From NCBI GenBank assembly GCA_964449465.1, contig CAYVBK010000001.1:140124-204123 (forward strand): a DNA stretch of 64,000 bases, written 5' to 3'. The DNA comes from CAYRXM01 sp964449465. GTDB lineage: Bacteria; Chloroflexota; Anaerolineae; JAFGEY01. The notes below the pieces were generated by a model. That model had not been told where the DNA came from, ran no database searches, and saw nothing but the letters and a program-made list of their open reading frames with translations. Shown piece after piece: positions 26,222 to 35,069 of this stretch (position 1 is its first letter; the number at the start of each line of letters is the position of its first letter). Made by a program: the position numbers and the translations under genes.

Positions 26222-26845
26222 ATGACCGCTCTGGTTGTCACTGCCGTCACCAATTTCATTCTGGCCGGACAGGTGTTGTTTTTTGCCGGCTGGCTGTTAG
26301 GCCGCAAACAAACCATCGGCTCGGCGGCCTGGCTGTGGGGATTGACTATGGCCTTGCTTGGCCTCAGCGCGCTGCTGGGCGGCATTGACCATGGCTTTGT
26401 CGAGCCGCAAGGTGACACAGCCGGGCGGCTCATTTTTCAACGGTCTTATTGGGGCGTGCTGGGGTTGATGACCTTTTGCCTCTTGTTGACCATCTCGCGG
26501 CAGTTTTTCCCCACCTCGATGCAAACGCCGGTCTTGATTTTTGGCATCGTCCAGTTGATCGTCTTTTTGATCCTCGAAATTGCTCTGGGACAATTCCTCG
26601 TCATTATTCTCAACTATGCGCCGATTATGCTCCTGTTCCTGATCATGCACTTCATCGGCTTGAAGAGCGGCAGCGGCTCGTGGCAGATGATCGTCGGCAT
26701 TGTGGTCATGTTTGTCGCGTCGGCACTGCAAGCCCTGGGCATAGACACATTCAGCCCGCTGGATCGCAACGGTCTCTACCACATTGTGGCGATGGTGGGA
26801 GCAACGTTCCTCTTTTGGGGCGGGCTGCTGCTCAAGACAGGCTAA
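26222..26845 (+). CDS. Seven-helix integral membrane protein
   Basis: 207 residues made almost entirely of about seven hydrophobic helices with short loops. A GGIDHGF motif follows the second helix and another His lies in helix five (IMHFIG); the layout recalls heme or haemolysin-III-like seven-helix proteins, but I cannot assign a family. GAAAGGATGG precedes the ATG. It is four bases upstream of the exonuclease gene and likely co-transcribed with it. Confidence 0.6.
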   Translation: MTALVVTAVTNFILAGQVLFFAGWLLGRKQTIGSAAWLWGLTMALLGLSALLGGIDHGFVEPQGDTAGRLIFQRSYWGVLGLMTFCLLLTISRQFFPTSMQTPVLIFGIVQLIVFLILEIALGQFLVIILNYAPIMLLFLIMHFIGLKSGSGSWQMIVGIVVMFVASALQALGIDTFSPLDRNGLYHIVAMVGATFLFWGGLLLKTG

Positions 26846-26849
26846 AGCG

Positions 26850-28166
26850 ATGCCGGTATTGTCCGAACAACTCAGGGCGCTGGGCATCAAACTGGGAGCT
26901 AGCGAGTTACCCCCGCCGCGCCCGCACCATCCCTATGCCATCGAACATGTGCTGTCTGGCCAGGCCATAGATACCCGCTGCGGCCAGGCCTGGGCGGTGC
27001 AGACGCGCTACCCCCCCGATCAGCCGCACGGATGTGGCTCTTTGCGCATTGACACCCCACTCGACTCGATTGCCCGCTGGGCTGACGAGCCGCGCCTGTC
27101 TACCACTCCGCTTTCCACCTGGACCTTTCTGGACACCGAAACCACCGGTCTGGCCGGCGGTAGCGGTGTGTATGCGTTCATGGTCGGCGTGGGCGGCTAT
27201 GAAGCAGACCATTCGTTCTGGCTGACCCAGTTCTTTATGCGCGATCCGGCCCAAGAGCCGGCTTTGCTGGCCGCGCTGAGCGACCTGCTGCGCCCTCGCC
27301 AGGTGTTGGTGACGTTCAATGGGCGGGGGTTTGACGTGCCGCTGCTCAACACCCGCTATGTCGTCAACGGTGGGCAATTGCCCTCTAACCATTCACCGCT
27401 GAGCGAGCTGATGCACCTTGACCTGCTGCCGTTGGCCCGCCGCCTGTGGCGCGACCGCCTGCCCAGTCGTTCGCTGCACTCACTCGAAGAAAATATCTTG
27501 CACCTGCCACGCACCCAAGAAGATGTGCCGGGCTGGATGATCCCCGACATGTATTTTGACTATTTGCGCAGCGGCGACGCCCGACCGCTCAAGAGCGTAT
27601 TTTATCACAATGCTATGGATATTTTGTCTATGGCCGCACTGTTGGGTCACATGGCCCACAAGATGAGCGGGCCGCTAAACGATACATTGCTCGACGACGA
27701 CGCCCACTGCCTGGACCTGATGGCGTTGGGCAAGCTATACGAGAGCATGGGCGATGCGCCGATGGCCGAACAGGTCTATCGCGCCGGGCTGGAGCGCCAC
27801 CTGCCCGATCCATTCTATGTCGAGACGGCGCAACGATTATCGGCGTTGTACAAGCATCAGGGCCGAATGGAGCAGGCCGCCGCCCTATGGGAACAATTGG
27901 CACAGCACGAGCCGCCCGTCGCCGACGCCACCACGCTGCGACATCGGGTAGAGGCCTGCATCGAGCTGGCAAAACTCTACGAACACCATCGGCGCGAGAG
28001 TGCGCCGGCCATCCGCTGGACCCAAATGGCCCTGACCCTCATCGAACACCCAGCCTGGCCTGCTTTTGAACGCAACCTCCGGCGCAGCGAGCTGGAACAC
28101 CGCCTGAACCGCCTGCAACGCCGGACTGTGCCGGCACAAAATAGCAAAGCTCAGGCCCCGCGCTGA
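26850..28166 (+). CDS. YprB-like RNase H-fold exonuclease with TPR tail
   Basis: 438 residues. A DEDD exonuclease domain carries FLDTETTGLAGGSG (about 90-104), VTFNGRGFDVPLL and HNAMDILSMAALL, matching RNase_H_2/YprB proteins. Residues from about 290 onward form TPR-like helices (MALGKLYESMGDAPMAEQVYRAGL and repeats). YprB-type proteins are presumed nucleases of unknown substrate. ATG 26850 lies four bases after the previous stop; its ribosome site (AGGC) is weak, consistent with coupling. Confidence 0.82.
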   Translation: MPVLSEQLRALGIKLGASELPPPRPHHPYAIEHVLSGQAIDTRCGQAWAVQTRYPPDQPHGCGSLRIDTPLDSIARWADEPRLSTTPLSTWTFLDTETTGLAGGSGVYAFMVGVGGYEADHSFWLTQFFMRDPAQEPALLAALSDLLRPRQVLVTFNGRGFDVPLLNTRYVVNGGQLPSNHSPLSELMHLDLLPLARRLWRDRLPSRSLHSLEENILHLPRTQEDVPGWMIPDMYFDYLRSGDARPLKSVFYHNAMDILSMAALLGHMAHKMSGPLNDTLLDDDAHCLDLMALGKLYESMGDAPMAEQVYRAGLERHLPDPFYVETAQRLSALYKHQGRMEQAAALWEQLAQHEPPVADATTLRHRVEACIELAKLYEHHRRESAPAIRWTQMALTLIEHPAWPAFERNLRRSELEHRLNRLQRRTVPAQNSKAQAPR

Positions 28167-28205
28167 GAAAGCAGCAGATCAAGCCGCTGCCCGGCTCAAA
28201 CTCAC

Positions 28206-28233
28206 TTGCCAAAAACGCAAAAATCTTTATAAT
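28206..28233 (+). promoter_or_regulatory. ppdK: Promoter of ppdK
   Basis: TTGCCA, a 16-bp spacer and a perfect TATAAT at 28228-28233, leaving a leader of about 75 bases before the ppdK start. Confidence 0.75.
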
Positions 28234-28258
28234 CACGTTGTAAATGGAGTTTCTAACG

Positions 28259-28289
28259 CTGCCCCAACCGTCGAGATCGGTCGGGGCAG
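28259..28289 (+). promoter_or_regulatory. Leader hairpin of ppdK
   Basis: The arms CTGCCCCAACC and GGTCGGGGCAG pair over 11 positions with one mismatch around a nine-base loop. The hairpin lies in the 5' leader, about 27 bases before the ppdK start. A role in transcript stability or attenuation is inference. Confidence 0.5.
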
Positions 28290-28315
28290 TCTTGTGAGTC
28301 AAAAGAGGAGGCTTT

Positions 28316-31255
28316 ATGGCAAAACAATGGGTTTATCTGGTGCATAATGGTCGAAGCGAATACGCCAAAGTGCTGGGACATACCCCCAATCTGAACGAGA
28401 TGAAGGCGATGTTTGGAGGCAAAGGGGCTGGCTTGATGGAAATGACCGAAGCCGGCGCCCCGGTGCCGCCCACCTTTACGATCACCACCGAGGCCTGCGT
28501 CGAATACATGAACACCGACGAATTTCCCCAAGGACTGTGGGGACAGGTATTGGAGGCAATGAAAGACCTGGAGGCTCATTCGGGCAAAAAATTCGGCGAC
28601 GCAGCCAACCCGCTGCTGGTTTCCGTCCGCTCGGGCGCCCGTGTTTCGATGCCAGGCATGATGGATACCGTGTTAAACCTGGGCATGAATGACGAGGCGC
28701 GCGCCGGGCTGGCCGCCCTCACCGGCAACGAGTGGTTTTCGTATGACGCCTATCGCCGCTTTATCACCATGTTCTCTGACATTGTGATGGGCTTTTCGCG
28801 CGATCATTTTGAAGAAAAGCTCGATCAGGTCAAGGCGCGTGAGGGCGTGTCCAGCGACCCCGAAGTCAGCCTGGAAGGGTTGAAAGGTCTGGTGACCGAG
28901 TACAAGCAAATGTACCAGGATCACTTTGGGGTTCAATTCCCCACCGATCCCTATCAGCAACTCGAATTGTCGATCAAGGCCGTGTTCAACTCGTGGAACG
29001 GCGCCCGCGCCGTGGCCTATCGCAACTTTGAAGGCATCCCGCACGACTGGGGCACCGCCGTCAATGTGGTGATGATGGTCTTTGGCAACATGGGCTGGGA
29101 CAGCGGCACCGGCGTGGCCTTTACCCGCGACCCGGCTACTGGCGAAAAGAGATTCTATGGCGACTATTTGCTCAACGCGCAGGGCGAAGATGTGGTAGCC
29201 GGCATCCGCAACACCAAACCGGTGGTCAGCCTGGGCGAAGATATGCCGGTCATTTACGAACAGCTCTTGGAAATCACCCAAAAGCTGGAAAAGCACTATC
29301 GAGATATGCAAGACACTGAATTCACCATCGAGCGCGGCCGCCTGTGGATGCTGCAAACCCGCAACGGCAAGCGCACCGCTCGCTCCGCCGTCAAGATTGC
29401 TGTGGATATGGTCAACGAAGGGCTGATCAGCAAACAAGAAGCCCTGATGCGCGTCACCCCCAAAGATGTGGACTTTTTCCTGCATCCTCAGTTTATCGAA
29501 GCTGAGATCAAAAAAGCCCGCGCCGAAGGACGACTGCTGGCCAAGGGCGTCAACGCCTCGCCGGGCGCCGCCGTGGGTATGCTGGCCTTTGACGCCGACA
29601 CGGCCGAAGCCTGGGGCAAAGAAAACAAGCCGGTGATCATGATTCGCCCCGAAACCAAACCAGAAGACGTGCATGGTATGATTATGGCACAGGGCATCCT
29701 CACCAGCCGCGGCGGTGCCACCGCACACGCTGCTGTAGTAGCCCGTCAATTTGGCAAGCCCGCCGTGGTGGGCGCCCACGATCTGGATATTGATGTCGAA
29801 GACCGCGAAGTGCGCGTCAACGGCCAGGTACTTAAAGAAGGCGATTACGCCTCGCTTGACGGTGCCACCGGCGAAGTGTTTGCCGGCCAGATTCACAAAG
29901 AAACCCCCGATTACAGCAAAGAAGTCGAACTGCAAACCCTGCTCCAGTGGGCCGACGAGATCGCCGCCCGCCCCGACGCCCGTCAGTGGCCGGCCGATTA
30001 TACCGGATTCCCCACACGCGGCCTGCAAGTGTGGACCAACGCCGACTATCCGCGCGACGCCCGCCGCGCCCGCCAATACGGCGCGATGGGCATCGGCCTC
30101 TGTCGCACCGAACACATGTTCTTTGAGCAAGAACGCCTGCCCTTTGTCCAGGCCATGATCCTCAACGCCGACGAGGCGCAGGTGCTGTTGGACCGTCAGA
30201 CGCGCATCCAGAATGTGCTGGTCGCCGGAAAAGAAGAAGGCAAGCGGCTGGATGCGGCTCGCCGCGCCGAATTGGAGCAAGACCTGGCTGCCGTTCAAGC
30301 CGAAATCGCCGAATCGCCGGCGGTGCAGACCTATTTGAACGCCCTGGCCAAACTGCTGCCCTATCAGCGATCCGACTTTTATGGCATATTTGAGGCGATG
30401 GACGGCCTGCCGGTGATCATTCGCCTGATTGACCCGCCGCTGCACGAATTTTTGCCCAGCGCCGAAGAGTTGTTGGTGCAGGTCACCGAGCTCAAAGCGG
30501 AAGTGGGGCGGATGCGCACCGAAACGGCCAAAAAACTGCTCCATGACACCCTCCAGGCCAAAGAAACGATGCTGGCCGCGGTAAACAAGATGCACGAAGC
30601 CAACCCCATGATGGGTCTGCGCGGTATCCGCCTGGGCATCACCTACCCCGATATTACCAAGATGCAAGTGCGCGCCATTTTGGAAGCGGCCTGCCAGGCA
30701 GCCCAAAAGGGCATCGTGGTCAAGCCCGAAATCATGATCCCGCTAACCGGTCACATCAACGAACTCAAAGTGACCCAGGCCGAGTTGGAGCAGGTGGCAC
30801 AGTATGTGGTGCAAGAGCAAGGCTTGAAAATCGAGTACAAATTTGGCACCATGATTGAAATCCCGCGCGCGGCCGTCACCGCCGACGAGATTGCCAGCAT
30901 GGCCGAGTTTTTCTCCTTTGGCACCAACGACCTGACTCAAATGACCTTTGGCTATAGCCGCGACGATGCCGAACGTCGCTTCCTGGTCAAATACATCGAA
31001 AGCGGCATCCTGACCGAGAACCCCTTCCAAACGCTGGACCGTGGTGGCGTGGGCAAGTTGATTCAGATGGCTGCTCGTCTGGGCCGTCAGACCCGCCCCG
31101 AACTGGAAGTGGGCATCTGCGGCGAGCACGGCGGCGACCCGTCATCCATCGAATTCTGCCACATCGCCGGCCTGAATTACGTGAGCTGCTCCCCCTTCCG
31201 CGTGCCGGTGGCACGGTTGGCCGCAGCGCAGGCCGTGTTGAAAAACGCCCGCTAA
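28316..31255 (+). CDS. ppdK: Pyruvate, phosphate dikinase
   Basis: Interconverts pyruvate, ATP and phosphate with phosphoenolpyruvate, AMP and pyrophosphate. The N-terminal ATP-grasp domain (GGKGAGLMEM, SVRSGARVSMPGMMDTVLNLG), the phosphohistidine domain with H471 in GGATAHAAV and the TIM-barrel pyruvate domain (GLRGIRLG, FGTNDLTQMTFGYSRDD, GICGEHGGDP) are complete. At 979 residues it is longer than the usual 870-900. The excess includes an Ala/Glu/Arg-rich, coiled-coil-like insert at about 623-678. AAGAGGAGG precedes ATG 28316. It is flanked by its own promoter and terminator. Confidence 0.97.
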   Translation: MAKQWVYLVHNGRSEYAKVLGHTPNLNEMKAMFGGKGAGLMEMTEAGAPVPPTFTITTEACVEYMNTDEFPQGLWGQVLEAMKDLEAHSGKKFGDAANPLLVSVRSGARVSMPGMMDTVLNLGMNDEARAGLAALTGNEWFSYDAYRRFITMFSDIVMGFSRDHFEEKLDQVKAREGVSSDPEVSLEGLKGLVTEYKQMYQDHFGVQFPTDPYQQLELSIKAVFNSWNGARAVAYRNFEGIPHDWGTAVNVVMMVFGNMGWDSGTGVAFTRDPATGEKRFYGDYLLNAQGEDVVAGIRNTKPVVSLGEDMPVIYEQLLEITQKLEKHYRDMQDTEFTIERGRLWMLQTRNGKRTARSAVKIAVDMVNEGLISKQEALMRVTPKDVDFFLHPQFIEAEIKKARAEGRLLAKGVNASPGAAVGMLAFDADTAEAWGKENKPVIMIRPETKPEDVHGMIMAQGILTSRGGATAHAAVVARQFGKPAVVGAHDLDIDVEDREVRVNGQVLKEGDYASLDGATGEVFAGQIHKETPDYSKEVELQTLLQWADEIAARPDARQWPADYTGFPTRGLQVWTNADYPRDARRARQYGAMGIGLCRTEHMFFEQERLPFVQAMILNADEAQVLLDRQTRIQNVLVAGKEEGKRLDAARRAELEQDLAAVQAEIAESPAVQTYLNALAKLLPYQRSDFYGIFEAMDGLPVIIRLIDPPLHEFLPSAEELLVQVTELKAEVGRMRTETAKKLLHDTLQAKETMLAAVNKMHEANPMMGLRGIRLGITYPDITKMQVRAILEAACQAAQKGIVVKPEIMIPLTGHINELKVTQAELEQVAQYVVQEQGLKIEYKFGTMIEIPRAAVTADEIASMAEFFSFGTNDLTQMTFGYSRDDAERRFLVKYIESGILTENPFQTLDRGGVGKLIQMAARLGRQTRPELEVGICGEHGGDPSSIEFCHIAGLNYVSCSPFRVPVARLAAAQAVLKNAR

Positions 31256-31269
31256 GCAGGCTGCTGAAC

Positions 31270-31304
31270 AAAAAAACCAGGATTCGATGAATCCTGGTTT
31301 TTTT
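31270..31304. terminator. Bidirectional terminator after ppdK
   Basis: An 8-bp core stem (CCAGGATT/AATCCTGG) with a five-base loop is flanked by A and T tracts that extend the pairing and give a U-run in both directions. Confidence 0.9.
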
Positions 31305-31315
31305 GTTTCAGACTT

Positions 31316-31344
31316 TTGACAACCTGTCTTGACCTGTGTATAAT
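31316..31344 (+). promoter_or_regulatory. Consensus sigma70 promoter of the S1-domain gene
   Basis: TTGACA (31316-31321), a 17-bp spacer and TATAAT (31339-31344): exact consensus in both boxes, the strongest promoter seen in the window. Confidence 0.88.
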
Positions 31345-31420
31345 GATCCAGGTATTGGTGAGGGGTTGAGTTTTTTGAGTTATTGAGTGGTGAATCTATG
31401 GTATGGAGCAAAATCAGGAA

Positions 31421-31460
31421 AACCGGTCGTCGTTTGCGCCTGCAAACGGCTTGACCGGTT
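31421..31460 (+). promoter_or_regulatory. Two-tier hairpin in the S1 gene leader
   Basis: AACCGGTC (31421-31428) pairs with GACCGGTT (31453-31460) and an inner stem GTTTGC/GCAAAC closes a four-base loop. The structure ends about 10 bases before the ribosome site. It may be an autoregulatory or stabilising leader; no known riboswitch is recognised. Confidence 0.5.
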
Positions 31461-31484
31461 CTTTGTTATGGAAGGATGAAAGGT

Positions 31485-32483
31485 ATGAGCGAGGTAACGC
31501 AAGAATTGAAACCCTGGGAAGTGCCGCCGGATGAATGGTACTGGCAGGCTCTTTTGGAAGAAGGAGAATGTGCGCGCATAGACATCCTCGCTACTCCTCA
31601 GGCTGCGCCTCAATATGAACAGCCAACCCTACAACCCGACATCGCGCCGACAACGGCCGAGTCGGGCAACGGTCATTCGGCGCAGTGGCAAATTGTGATG
31701 CAGCACCAAAAGAGTGGCGAGCCGGTGCAGTTGAGTGTGATCAACTATAACCGAGGCGGCTTGCTAGTCAACTGGGATGGCTTGACCGGCTTTGTGCCGG
31801 CTTCGCAGATCAGCGCGCGGCTGCCGCACGGCAACGAGCAACAGCGACGCGACGCCCTGGCTGCCCGCATCGGCGAAACGCTCACTCTGCGGGTGATCGA
31901 AAGCGACCCGGCCAACAATCGGCTGATCATGGCCGAGTGTGCTTCTGCCGAGTCGGACGTCAACGCAGCTTTACTCAACAGCCTGCGGCCCGGCAGCGTG
32001 ATCCGCGGACAGGTCACCAACCTGTGTTCGTTTGGCGCATTTGTAGACCTGGGCGGGTTGGAGGGATTGATCCATATCTCCGAGTTGTCTTGGGGCCGCG
32101 TCTCGCACCCAGACGACATCCTTCAGGTCGGTCAAGACCTGGATGTCTATGTTCTCAACGTCTCTCCCGATCAGGAACGAGTCGCATTGAGCCTCAAACG
32201 CCTGCATCCCGACCCATGGATAAATGTCGAAAGCCGCTACGCGGTAGGGCAAATTGTCGCCGGCACTGTGACCAGCATAGTCAATTTTGGGGTATTTGTG
32301 CGTCTGGAAGAGGGGCTGGAGGGATTGATCCACGCTTCAGAACTGGACGAAAACAACTCATCGGGCCATGCTTTGCGCGAAAATGACACCGTTCAGGTGC
32401 AAATCTTGAGTATTGATGGAGAACGACATCGCTTGAGCCTGGCACTCCAAACCCAAGATGTGGACAGTTCGCCGGCCGAGTAG
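31485..32483 (+). CDS. S1-domain RNA-binding protein (RpsA-like)
   Basis: 332 residues with three S1 OB-fold domains: a divergent first one (about 65-155, LSVINYNRGGLLVNWDGLTGFVPASQ) and two canonical ones (about 168-240, GQVTNLCSFGAFVDLGGLEGLIHISELSW split by normal loops; and 250-325). This fits the short ribosomal protein S1 homologues of Chloroflexota and cyanobacteria that help mRNA binding. ATG 31485 is chosen over ATG 31476 because GGAAGGA lies eight bases before it. Strong promoter and terminator suggest high expression. Confidence 0.88.
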   Translation: MSEVTQELKPWEVPPDEWYWQALLEEGECARIDILATPQAAPQYEQPTLQPDIAPTTAESGNGHSAQWQIVMQHQKSGEPVQLSVINYNRGGLLVNWDGLTGFVPASQISARLPHGNEQQRRDALAARIGETLTLRVIESDPANNRLIMAECASAESDVNAALLNSLRPGSVIRGQVTNLCSFGAFVDLGGLEGLIHISELSWGRVSHPDDILQVGQDLDVYVLNVSPDQERVALSLKRLHPDPWINVESRYAVGQIVAGTVTSIVNFGVFVRLEEGLEGLIHASELDENNSSGHALRENDTVQVQILSIDGERHRLSLALQTQDVDSSPAE

Positions 32484-32513
32484 TCAATAGGCTATCGCCA
32501 ACATCCGACACAT

Positions 32514-32569
32514 AAAACGCCGAATCGGGTCGGACACAAATTCTATGTCTGACCCGGTCCGGCGTTTTT
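32514..32569. terminator. Bidirectional terminator between S1 and KaiC-like genes
   Basis: A long imperfect hairpin with outer arms AAAACGCCG/CGGCGTTTT and an inner GGGTC/GACCC stem ends in T on both strands. It separates convergent genes. Confidence 0.85.
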
Positions 32570-32585
32570 AGGACCGATCCCCCAA

Positions 32586-33335
32586 TTACCGCCCGCGTTT
32601 AGACAGGTAGGTAGGCATACCGGTCAACAACCCTTGCAAATTCTCAAACTGCTCGGTCACGACCAGACCCTCTTTGCGAATTTCAAAGCGGTGAATTCCT
32701 TTGGCATGCTCGCTGCCGCGCATTTTGAGGATCAACATCGCCCGCTGCATAGCGCTGTTGATTTCCACATAACGCAGCATCATGATCGCATCTACCACAT
32801 AAGCCAGGCGTCCCTTGTCCGGGTAGATGGTAGACGACTTGGCTTCACTGAGCAGCAATGAAGTAATGTCTTCGCGTTTGAAGGCATTGATCACCACATT
32901 ATAAATGTCACGCAACTCGGTCTCCGCCCGGGTCATGCGCGTAAAGTGAGTAATGCTGTCCAATACCACACGTCGCACCCCCCATTCGATAATCGTGCGA
33001 CTGAGCGGACTGGAAGGAGACTGTAAACTGGAGAGCAGAATTTCGGGCGAGGTAAAAATGATGCGCAGCTTGTTCGCCTCTTCCAGCGCACGCAGGTCCC
33101 AGCCGTGAGATTGAGCATCACGATACAGAGAATAGGGAAACTCTTCAAACGTCACCAGCAGACCAGGCTCATCATCCTGAACAATGCCGCTGTGCAAAAA
33201 TTGGATGCCCAATGTCGTTTTGCCAGTGCCGGGCGCGCCTTGAACCAACACGGCCGACCCCTCAAGAAATCCCCCCGAAAGCATTTTGTCCAGACCCGAT
33301 ATGCCGGTGCGAACGCGATTGGACGCTGTCGTCAT
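32586..33335 (-). CDS. Single-domain KaiC/RadA-like ATPase
   Basis: RecA-superfamily ATPase of the KaiC type, 249 residues with one domain instead of the two of clock KaiC. Walker A GAPGTGKTT (33-41), the VTFEEF segment with paired catalytic-type glutamates (about 62-66) and Walker B RRVVLDSIT are seen. The autophosphorylation loop of clock KaiC is not evident. Such proteins often act in signal transduction. The ATG overlaps the stop of the upstream winged-helix gene (AATGA), so they are coupled. Confidence 0.88.
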   Translation of the reverse strand: MTTASNRVRTGISGLDKMLSGGFLEGSAVLVQGAPGTGKTTLGIQFLHSGIVQDDEPGLLVTFEEFPYSLYRDAQSHGWDLRALEEANKLRIIFTSPEILLSSLQSPSSPLSRTIIEWGVRRVVLDSITHFTRMTRAETELRDIYNVVINAFKREDITSLLLSEAKSSTIYPDKGRLAYVVDAIMMLRYVEINSAMQRAMLILKMRGSEHAKGIHRFEIRKEGLVVTEQFENLQGLLTGMPTYLSKRGR

Positions 33336-33727
33336 TCTTGACCTCCTGCTCGTAGGATGTGATAGACCAGTTTCATGCGAAATGTCCGCTCACGGGCTGT
33401 TGTCACCAGATCGGCCACGATGTGACGGATTGTTTGATCATCAGTCATGGCATAAATCATATGATTGCCGGTAGGAATGGCTTTGAGAATGCCCTCCTGG
33501 ACCAATCCATCGGCCTCTCGCTGCACCAATTCTGGCATGCGCCCAATGTAACGGGCCAGGTCGGCAGCCGTGCCATGTGTGTTGATATTCTCGTGAAAAA
33601 ATTTAATCATGTCCCAACGTGTAAAAGTGGTCACGTGCTTTTTAATGAACCCTAACACGGTGGGATTCATCTCTTCCATAATATCGGAAACCAATGTATT
33701 TGGCGATTCAACCCGCTCTGTCCTCAT
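33332..33727 (-). CDS. Winged-helix regulator coupled to KaiC-like ATPase
   Basis: 131 residues, no membrane segment. The helical core FTRWDMIKFFHEN, then TAADLARYIGRMPELVQREADGLVQEGIL, then a beta hairpin reads as a winged helix-turn-helix domain, similar to small regulators paired with KaiC-like proteins. DNA binding is inference. ATG 33727 follows GGGGTGAG; a GTG two codons earlier is possible. It overlaps the next gene by four bases and lies 65 bases after the PT-linker membrane gene, so the three may be one transcript. Confidence 0.7.
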   Translation of the reverse strand: MRTERVESPNTLVSDIMEEMNPTVLGFIKKHVTTFTRWDMIKFFHENINTHGTAADLARYIGRMPELVQREADGLVQEGILKAIPTGNHMIYAMTDDQTIRHIVADLVTTARERTFRMKLVYHILRAGGQE

Positions 33728-33792
33728 TCTCACCCCTACCCCTGGGACAAAACATCAAAATATGGATTTCGATGGGCTGCTTGTGGCCGGGC

Positions 33793-34590
33793 TTACCAGT
33801 TTTTTTGGAAATGCACCAGGATCAGGTTCTTTTGGCAATTGCCTGTCGTGGTGAGGTCTATGACCGGCGAAACGCCGACGCCATTCTGGATCACCTGGAC
33901 ATGCACCGGAAAAGAATCCTGGCAGCTACACGGACTGACTACCTCTGGACTGCCCTGACACACAAACTGCTCCCACCAGGCATAGGTACCCCGGTTGCCA
34001 AATGCCTTGGTGTAAGCATTGGTATAGGCAGATGCATCACCCGGATTAGTTTGCCACACATGGCCGCGATCATCCCATACTTTGATGATGACATTGGTAA
34101 CCGGCTTGCCAGCCTTGTCCGTCACCTCGCCGGCCAGACCGGTCCACCACATTGACACACTTTGACCCTGATATAGCTTTTGTGCGGTATAGATGGGGTC
34201 CATGTACAGGGAAAACTGCGTTGACGCCGATGATGACCCGCCCCCCGAACCTGAGGAAGGCTTTTTAGTCGGCGTGACCGTTGGACGCGGCGTCCGTGTT
34301 GGCGTCGCCGTGCGCGTCGGCGTCGGTGTCCATGTTGGAGGGTAGGTCATTGTGGGCGTAGCCTGGACGCGAGCGGCAGAGGTCGCAGTGGGCAAAGATT
34401 GAGACACCGCCTGCGTAGGAGGCAGTTTGATCGAGGGCGGTGGAAATGGATTGAATAAAATCTGCGGATTGATAAAAATCGTCAAATAACACAGCGAGAC
34501 GATAACTGTGAGTATCACAAACAAAACAGCACCAATCTCGCTTGCCCCCATACTTTTCTTTTTTTCTTCAGCCGGTTCTCCCCACTCCAT
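33793..34590 (-). CDS. PT-linker membrane protein with extracellular beta domain
   Basis: 265 residues from ATG 34590, which has GGAGG seven bases upstream. A short acidic/Lys cytoplasmic start, one membrane helix (about 17-40) and a Thr/Pro-rich stalk (about 55-110) are followed by a Cys-containing extracytoplasmic domain of about 140 residues. That domain has phrases such as AGEVTDKAGKPVTNVIIKVWDDRG, in the style of carboxypeptidase-regulatory or Ig-like folds. The ligand is unknown. It is the first gene of a possible three-gene transcript ending in the KaiC-like ATPase. Confidence 0.7.
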   Translation of the reverse strand: MEWGEPAEEKKKSMGASEIGAVLFVILTVIVSLCYLTIFINPQILFNPFPPPSIKLPPTQAVSQSLPTATSAARVQATPTMTYPPTWTPTPTRTATPTRTPRPTVTPTKKPSSGSGGGSSSASTQFSLYMDPIYTAQKLYQGQSVSMWWTGLAGEVTDKAGKPVTNVIIKVWDDRGHVWQTNPGDASAYTNAYTKAFGNRGTYAWWEQFVCQGSPEVVSPCSCQDSFPVHVQVIQNGVGVSPVIDLTTTGNCQKNLILVHFQKNW

Positions 34591-34641
34591 GGACATTCCT
34601 CCAATCCCCCAAAGGTAAAACATGGGTCACAGTGCATCACT

Positions 34642-34670
34642 AGTATACCATAACCAGAATCACTTGTCTA
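34642..34670 (-). promoter_or_regulatory. Promoter of the PT-linker membrane gene
   Basis: On the minus strand TAGACA, a 17-bp spacer and TATACT. The MITE-like element begins only 12 bp upstream of the -35 box. Confidence 0.65.
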
Positions 34671-34681
34671 GCTTGTTATGA

Positions 34682-35041
34682 CTTGTGGTTCGCTCATTTT
34701 TTTCGAGTTCTTGAAATTGCCCGATCATATTTGACCATAGATTTTTATGCCAACATAGCTTTTTATGTCAAGGGGCCAGCCCCTTGACAAACCCCGTCGG
34801 GGGTGCTTTGCCCCCCGAAAACCGGGGTGTTTTCTGTCGTCGCAGACCAGGCAAGGGCCATAGCCAGACATAAGAACGACTTGGGCCTGGTTTTCAGCCT
34901 CTGCCGACAGAATGTGGGCGGCTTTTGGGGCGTCGTAACAGTGAAATGGGCATCAGTCCTTTTTCAGACGGCAGTTCGTAAAACATCGTTTTTAATCTAA
35001 AATGTTTTTATATGTCCATCAAAAAATGAACGAACCAAAAG
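34682..35041. mobile_element. MITE-like element with terminal inverted repeats
   Basis: A 360-bp non-coding element. The left end CTTGTGGTTCGCTCATTTTTT is the inverse of the right end (35021-35041) with two mismatches in 21. It is flanked on both sides by TTATGA (34676-34681 and 35042-35047), a likely 6-bp target duplication. Inside are GC-rich hairpins, including a perfect 9-bp stem at 34767-34788. No transposase frame is present. A related right end recurs at 46473-46523. Confidence 0.75.
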
Positions 35042-35069
35042 TTATGAGGTTCAAAAGTATCAGAACTGC

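Noticed and set aside
28673..30706. 677-codon open frame on the minus strand
   Set aside because: It is antisense to ppdK, with odd His/Phe/Gln-rich composition typical of shadow frames.
31329..31344. TTGACC close to TATAAT before the S1 gene as promoter
   Set aside because: Spacing is only 4 bp; the TTGACA at 31316 gives the correct 17 bp.
34803..35000. 65-codon plus-strand frame inside the MITE-like element
   Set aside because: No ribosome site and no transposase or other motif; the element is better read as non-coding.
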